NCBI GenBank assembly: GCA_023388955.1 | Contig: JAEWFH010000174.1 | Span: 1-6,166, forward strand | Direction: 5' to 3' | Length of the DNA stretch: 6,166 nt | From: Pseudomonadota bacterium | Lineage (GTDB): Bacteria > Pseudomonadota > Gammaproteobacteria > Xanthomonadales > Xanthomonadaceae | In this document: piece after piece, positions 1 through 6,166 of the stretch | How the letters are laid out: every line of letters begins with the position of its first letter | How positions within the stretch are numbered: position 1 is the first letter of the stretch | Made by a program: the position numbers and the translations under genes | The notes under the pieces: generated by a model | What the model saw: only the letters and a program-made list of their open reading frames with translations | Database searches by the model: none | Told to the model about the DNA's origin: nothing

Positions 1-84
1 CAGGACGAGGCGCTGGAGGAAACCTTCCCCGCCAGCGATCCCGTTTCCCCGTTCGTGCCCGCGCAGCCCCCCGGCAAGGGCTGA
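1..84 (+). CDS. 3' end of a small hypothetical protein (ETFPASDP type)
   Basis: The first frame reads 27 codons and then TGA at 82-84, with no start, so the gene begins left of the window. The visible tail contains DEALEETFPASDPVSP followed by a Pro-rich end (PAQPPGKG). An acidic helix followed by E-[TS]-F-P-A-S-D-P is a pattern I recognise from many small, uncharacterised proteobacterial proteins, usually well under 100 residues; no function is established that I can name. It converges with the minus-strand kinase operon, its stop lying 7 nt from the opposing stop. It is probably unrelated to the operon functionally. The reading frame is short, so the call rests mainly on the recognisable motif. 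Confidence 0.72.
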   Translation, partial: QDEALEETFPASDPVSPFVPAQPPGKG

Positions 85-91
85 TGCCCGG

Positions 92-763
92 CTAGCCTGA
101 CACCAGGGGCAGGGAAACCTCCAGTCGCGCGCGCCCGTCCTCCGACTCACGGGCCTGCACGTCACCGCCGTGGGCGCGCACGACCTCTTTCGCCACCAGC
201 AGCCCCATCCCCAGCCCGGAGTCGTGCGGGGCGGGGTGCGGCGCGGCGAATACCAGGCCCTGCTCTCCCTCTTCCCAGGGGCCCGCGGCCTCGAGCGCGA
301 GCAGCAGGGTGCCGGGCACGCAGCTGGCGCGCAGGCTCCCGACCCCTCCGTGGGCCTGCAGGAAGGCGACCAGCGTGCCGAGCATCTGCACCATGCGCTG
401 CAGGTCGACATGGACGCTGCTGTCCTCCGGTACGGCTTCGCACTCCCAGGCGGGCAACTGCTCCGCCGTCCCGGCCACCAGGTCCAGCAACAACGCCACC
501 GGCGCCGACTCGGGTCTCCCGACCAGGCGGCCGTCATGGACCCGCACCCAGTCGGAGATCTCCTGGATCATCCCGCCGAGCCGGTCGGCCTGGCGATCGA
601 TGATGTCGAGCAGTTCCGCGCGCCGCGCGTCCTCCAGGCCGCCCTGGCGCAGCAACCAGGTGGCGGTCTGGATCGGGGAGAGCGGCCCGCGCAGGTCATG
701 GGCCAGGCGTTCCAGCAGTGCTCCTGGTGGATCCGGTGGCGATCCCTCAGCCATCGGTCGCAT
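92..763 (-). CDS. Small histidine-kinase-like protein with degenerate ATPase domain; possible phosphotransferase
   Basis: A 223-residue soluble protein with no sensor domain, membrane segment or receiver. Residues about 14-75 form a HisKA-like dimerisation helix pair with a good H box, LAHDLRGPLSPI, and phosphoacceptor His22. The C-terminal half (about 85-220) resembles a HATPase_c domain but is damaged at key places. Where the N box should carry two Asn (around 120-135, RMVQMLGTLVAFL) there are Gly and Ala, and the G1 box Asp is replaced (LEAAGPW, about 157-163). The G2-like segment DSGLGMGLLVAKEVVRAHGG (181-200) remains good. ATP binding therefore looks doubtful, while phosphate acceptance on His22 looks possible, as in ChpT or Spo0B. 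It is the last gene of the operon and overlaps the preceding gene by 17 nt. No strong ribosome binding site precedes the ATG at 763; an in-frame ATG at 754, overlapping the upstream stop as ATGGCTGA, is an equally possible start (220 residues). Either way translational coupling is likely. The kinase-fold call is firm; the phosphotransferase role is inference. Confidence 0.85.
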   Translation of the reverse strand: MRPMAEGSPPDPPGALLERLAHDLRGPLSPIQTATWLLRQGGLEDARRAELLDIIDRQADRLGGMIQEISDWVRVHDGRLVGRPESAPVALLLDLVAGTAEQLPAWECEAVPEDSSVHVDLQRMVQMLGTLVAFLQAHGGVGSLRASCVPGTLLLALEAAGPWEEGEQGLVFAAPHPAPHDSGLGMGLLVAKEVVRAHGGDVQARESEDGRARLEVSLPLVSG

Positions 764-2491
764 CCATCATCCGGGCCGGCAAGGGGCCGTTGCAGAGCCG
801 CTCGATCTCCGCCAGCGGCGGCGGCTTGACCAGATGCACGTCGAAGCCCGCCTCACGGGTACGGCGGCGGTCCTCCGGTTGCCCCCAGCCCGTCACCGCG
901 ACGATCTCCAGTGATTCCCCTCCCGGCAGGCCACGCAGCTGCGGCGCAAGGCCGCAACCATCCAGCCCGGGCATGCCCACGTCGAGGAACACCAGGTGGG
1001 GACGGAACACCCTGGCCTGTTCCAGCACAGCGTGCGGGTCGTACAGCCGGCGCACCTCATGGCCAAGCATTTCGACCATCATCGCCAGGGTGTCGGCGGC
1101 GTCGTGGTTGTCATCCACCACCAGCACGCGCCGCGCGCCTCCCGCGGCGGCGCTGCGGGAAGGTTCCGGGGCCACGGCCGGCATCTGTTCCACGCCAGCC
1201 GGAATCGCGGGTCGCTGGCCTGCCTCCAGCGGCAGCGTGACCTCGAAGGCCGCGCCCTGCCCCAGCCCCGCGCTGTCCACCGTGATCGTCCCGCCATGCA
1301 TCTCCACCAGGTGGCGCACGAGGGTCAGGCCGATGCCGAGTCCGCCCTGGGCGCGGTCGGTGGACGCATCCACCTGGGAGAACATCTCGAAGATGCTGCC
1401 GGCCTGCTCGGGCGTCAGCCCGACTCCGGCGTCCTCCACCCTCACCCGCACCGTTCCGTCGTCGGGGTCGATCCCGGCCCAGAGCCGGATCGGGGCACCG
1501 GGGTCGGAATACTTCGCCGCGTTGTTGAGCAGGTTCGCGAATACCTGCGACAGGCGCGCGTGGTCGACCTCCAGCGTGAACGGCTCGTCCGGAAGGACCA
1601 CCTGCAGCGGGTGGGCGCCCTGGTCGATGACCGGCCGCGCGAGCTCGATCGCCGAATCGACCAGTTCGCACAGCCCCGTGGGTGCGCGCCGGAGCGCCAG
1701 TTTCCCCTGGCTGATCCGGCTGATGTCCAGCAGGTCGTCGATCAGGCGCACCAGCAGCGCCAGCTGGCGCTCCATGGTGCCCTGCAGCTGCTCGTCACCC
1801 GCCGCACCGGACAGGCGCCGGATGCCCAGTGCGTTCTGCAGCGGCGCCAGAGGATTGCGCAGCTCGTGCGCGAGGGTGGCGAGGAACTCGTCCTTGCGCC
1901 GGTCCGCGGTGCGCAGCAGCTGCTCGATGCGGCGGCGCTCGGCGACCTCCCCGTGCAGTTCCACGTTCTGTACCTCCAGCGCCGCATTGGCGGTGCGCAG
2001 CGAGGCGTTGAGTGCCTCCAGCTCGCGCTCCTGACGCGCCTGCAGGGCCCGGTTGGCCTCCTCCAGCGCGCTGTTGGCGGCCCGCAGTTCGCGACGCTTG
2101 CGGTACAGCTCGACCAGTACCGCGACCTTGCCACGCAGGATCTCCGGGATCACCGGGACCATCACGTAATCGACCGCCCCGAGCTTGTAGCCGCGCAGGC
2201 GGTCCATGTCGGTGACGTTGACCGCGGTGACGAAGATGATCGGCGTCTGCTCGTACCGCGGGTGCTGGTGGATCATCGAGGCGGTCTCGAAACCATCCAT
2301 GCCGGGCATGTTCACGTCCAGCAGGATGACCGCGAACTCGTCCTCCATCAGCCGCTCCAGGGCCTCCACGCCGGACCGGGCCTCGACCAGCGCCTCGCCC
2401 AGGGGCTCCAGGACCGTCCGGTAGGTGAGCAGCCGCGCCGGCTGGTCGTCCACCAGCAGGATCCTGGCCGGCGCGGTGCCGGGAGCGGGGG

Positions 2492-2507
<16 letters not shown>
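747..2507 (-). CDS. Hybrid histidine kinase/response regulator (REC-HisKA-HATPase-REC)
   Basis: A soluble 586-residue protein with no membrane segment. The N-terminal receiver (about 14-130) has the acidic pair D20/D21, phosphoacceptor D64 in LLDVNMPGMDG and T94, but Val117 replaces the conserved Lys before Pro (DYVMVPVIPEIL). A long charged coiled coil (about 130-205) leads to HisKA with His214 (FLATLAHELRNPLAPLQ). The HATPase has an intact N box (N325, N329), G1 (D359, VEDAGVGL), F box (IFEMFSQVD) and G2 (GGLGIGL). A linker rich in Pro and Ala (about 430-458) joins a C-terminal receiver with D465/D466, phosphoacceptor D509 (LVFLDVGMPGLDG), T539 and K561. Input is expected through the first receiver, probably phosphorylated by a partner such as the upstream kinase; output needs a separate phosphotransfer or response protein. 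The start is GTG at 2507, chosen because GGAGGT lies 9 nt upstream and it overlaps the previous stop by 16 nt. The same frame stays open much further upstream, but that stretch is a shadow of the upstream gene. Confidence 0.95.

Positions 2508-6166
<3,659 letters not shown>

Noticed and set aside
78..107. Small hairpins at the convergent gene ends as intrinsic terminators.
   Set aside because: The stems are only 4 bp and there is no following T-run on either strand.

Overview
The window is GC-rich and looks like the chromosome of a proteobacterium. Xanthomonadaceae or a relative (Lysobacter, Luteimonas, Pseudoxanthomonas type) is my best guess, from base composition, protein style and the small ETFPASDP-type protein at the left edge. 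This is inference; no marker gene is present.

Nearly all of the window is one signalling operon on the minus strand, read right to left. Its first visible gene (2492-6166, 5' end beyond the right edge) encodes the C-terminal 1224 residues of a very large hybrid histidine kinase. It has a tandem array of 92-residue units, each holding two HAMP-like modules, then a GAF domain, a coiled coil, HisKA, HATPase and a receiver domain. The second gene (747-2507) overlaps the first by 16 nt and encodes a soluble receiver-kinase-receiver protein of 586 residues. The third (92-763) overlaps the second by 17 nt and encodes a 223-residue protein with a good phosphoacceptor-histidine helix but a degenerate ATP-binding domain. 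On the plus strand, the last 27 codons of an unrelated small protein (1-84) converge on the operon, with 7 nt between the two stop codons.

The three genes read as a multistep phosphorelay module. The poly-HAMP kinase ends in a receiver, the middle protein begins and ends with receivers, and none of the visible parts contains a classical HPt or a DNA-binding or enzymatic output domain. The most interesting reading is that the small third protein is a ChpT/Spo0B-like histidine phosphotransferase derived from a kinase and supplies the missing phosphotransfer step. It keeps the histidine but has lost the N-box asparagines and the G1-box aspartate needed for ATP binding.

The right third of the window (4511-6166) is also a perfect-period 276-bp tandem DNA repeat, six units inside the coding sequence. 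The two outermost copies are identical over at least 119 nt, which suggests recent duplication or gene conversion. No promoter is visible for the operon (it must lie to the right), and no convincing terminator is seen at the left end.
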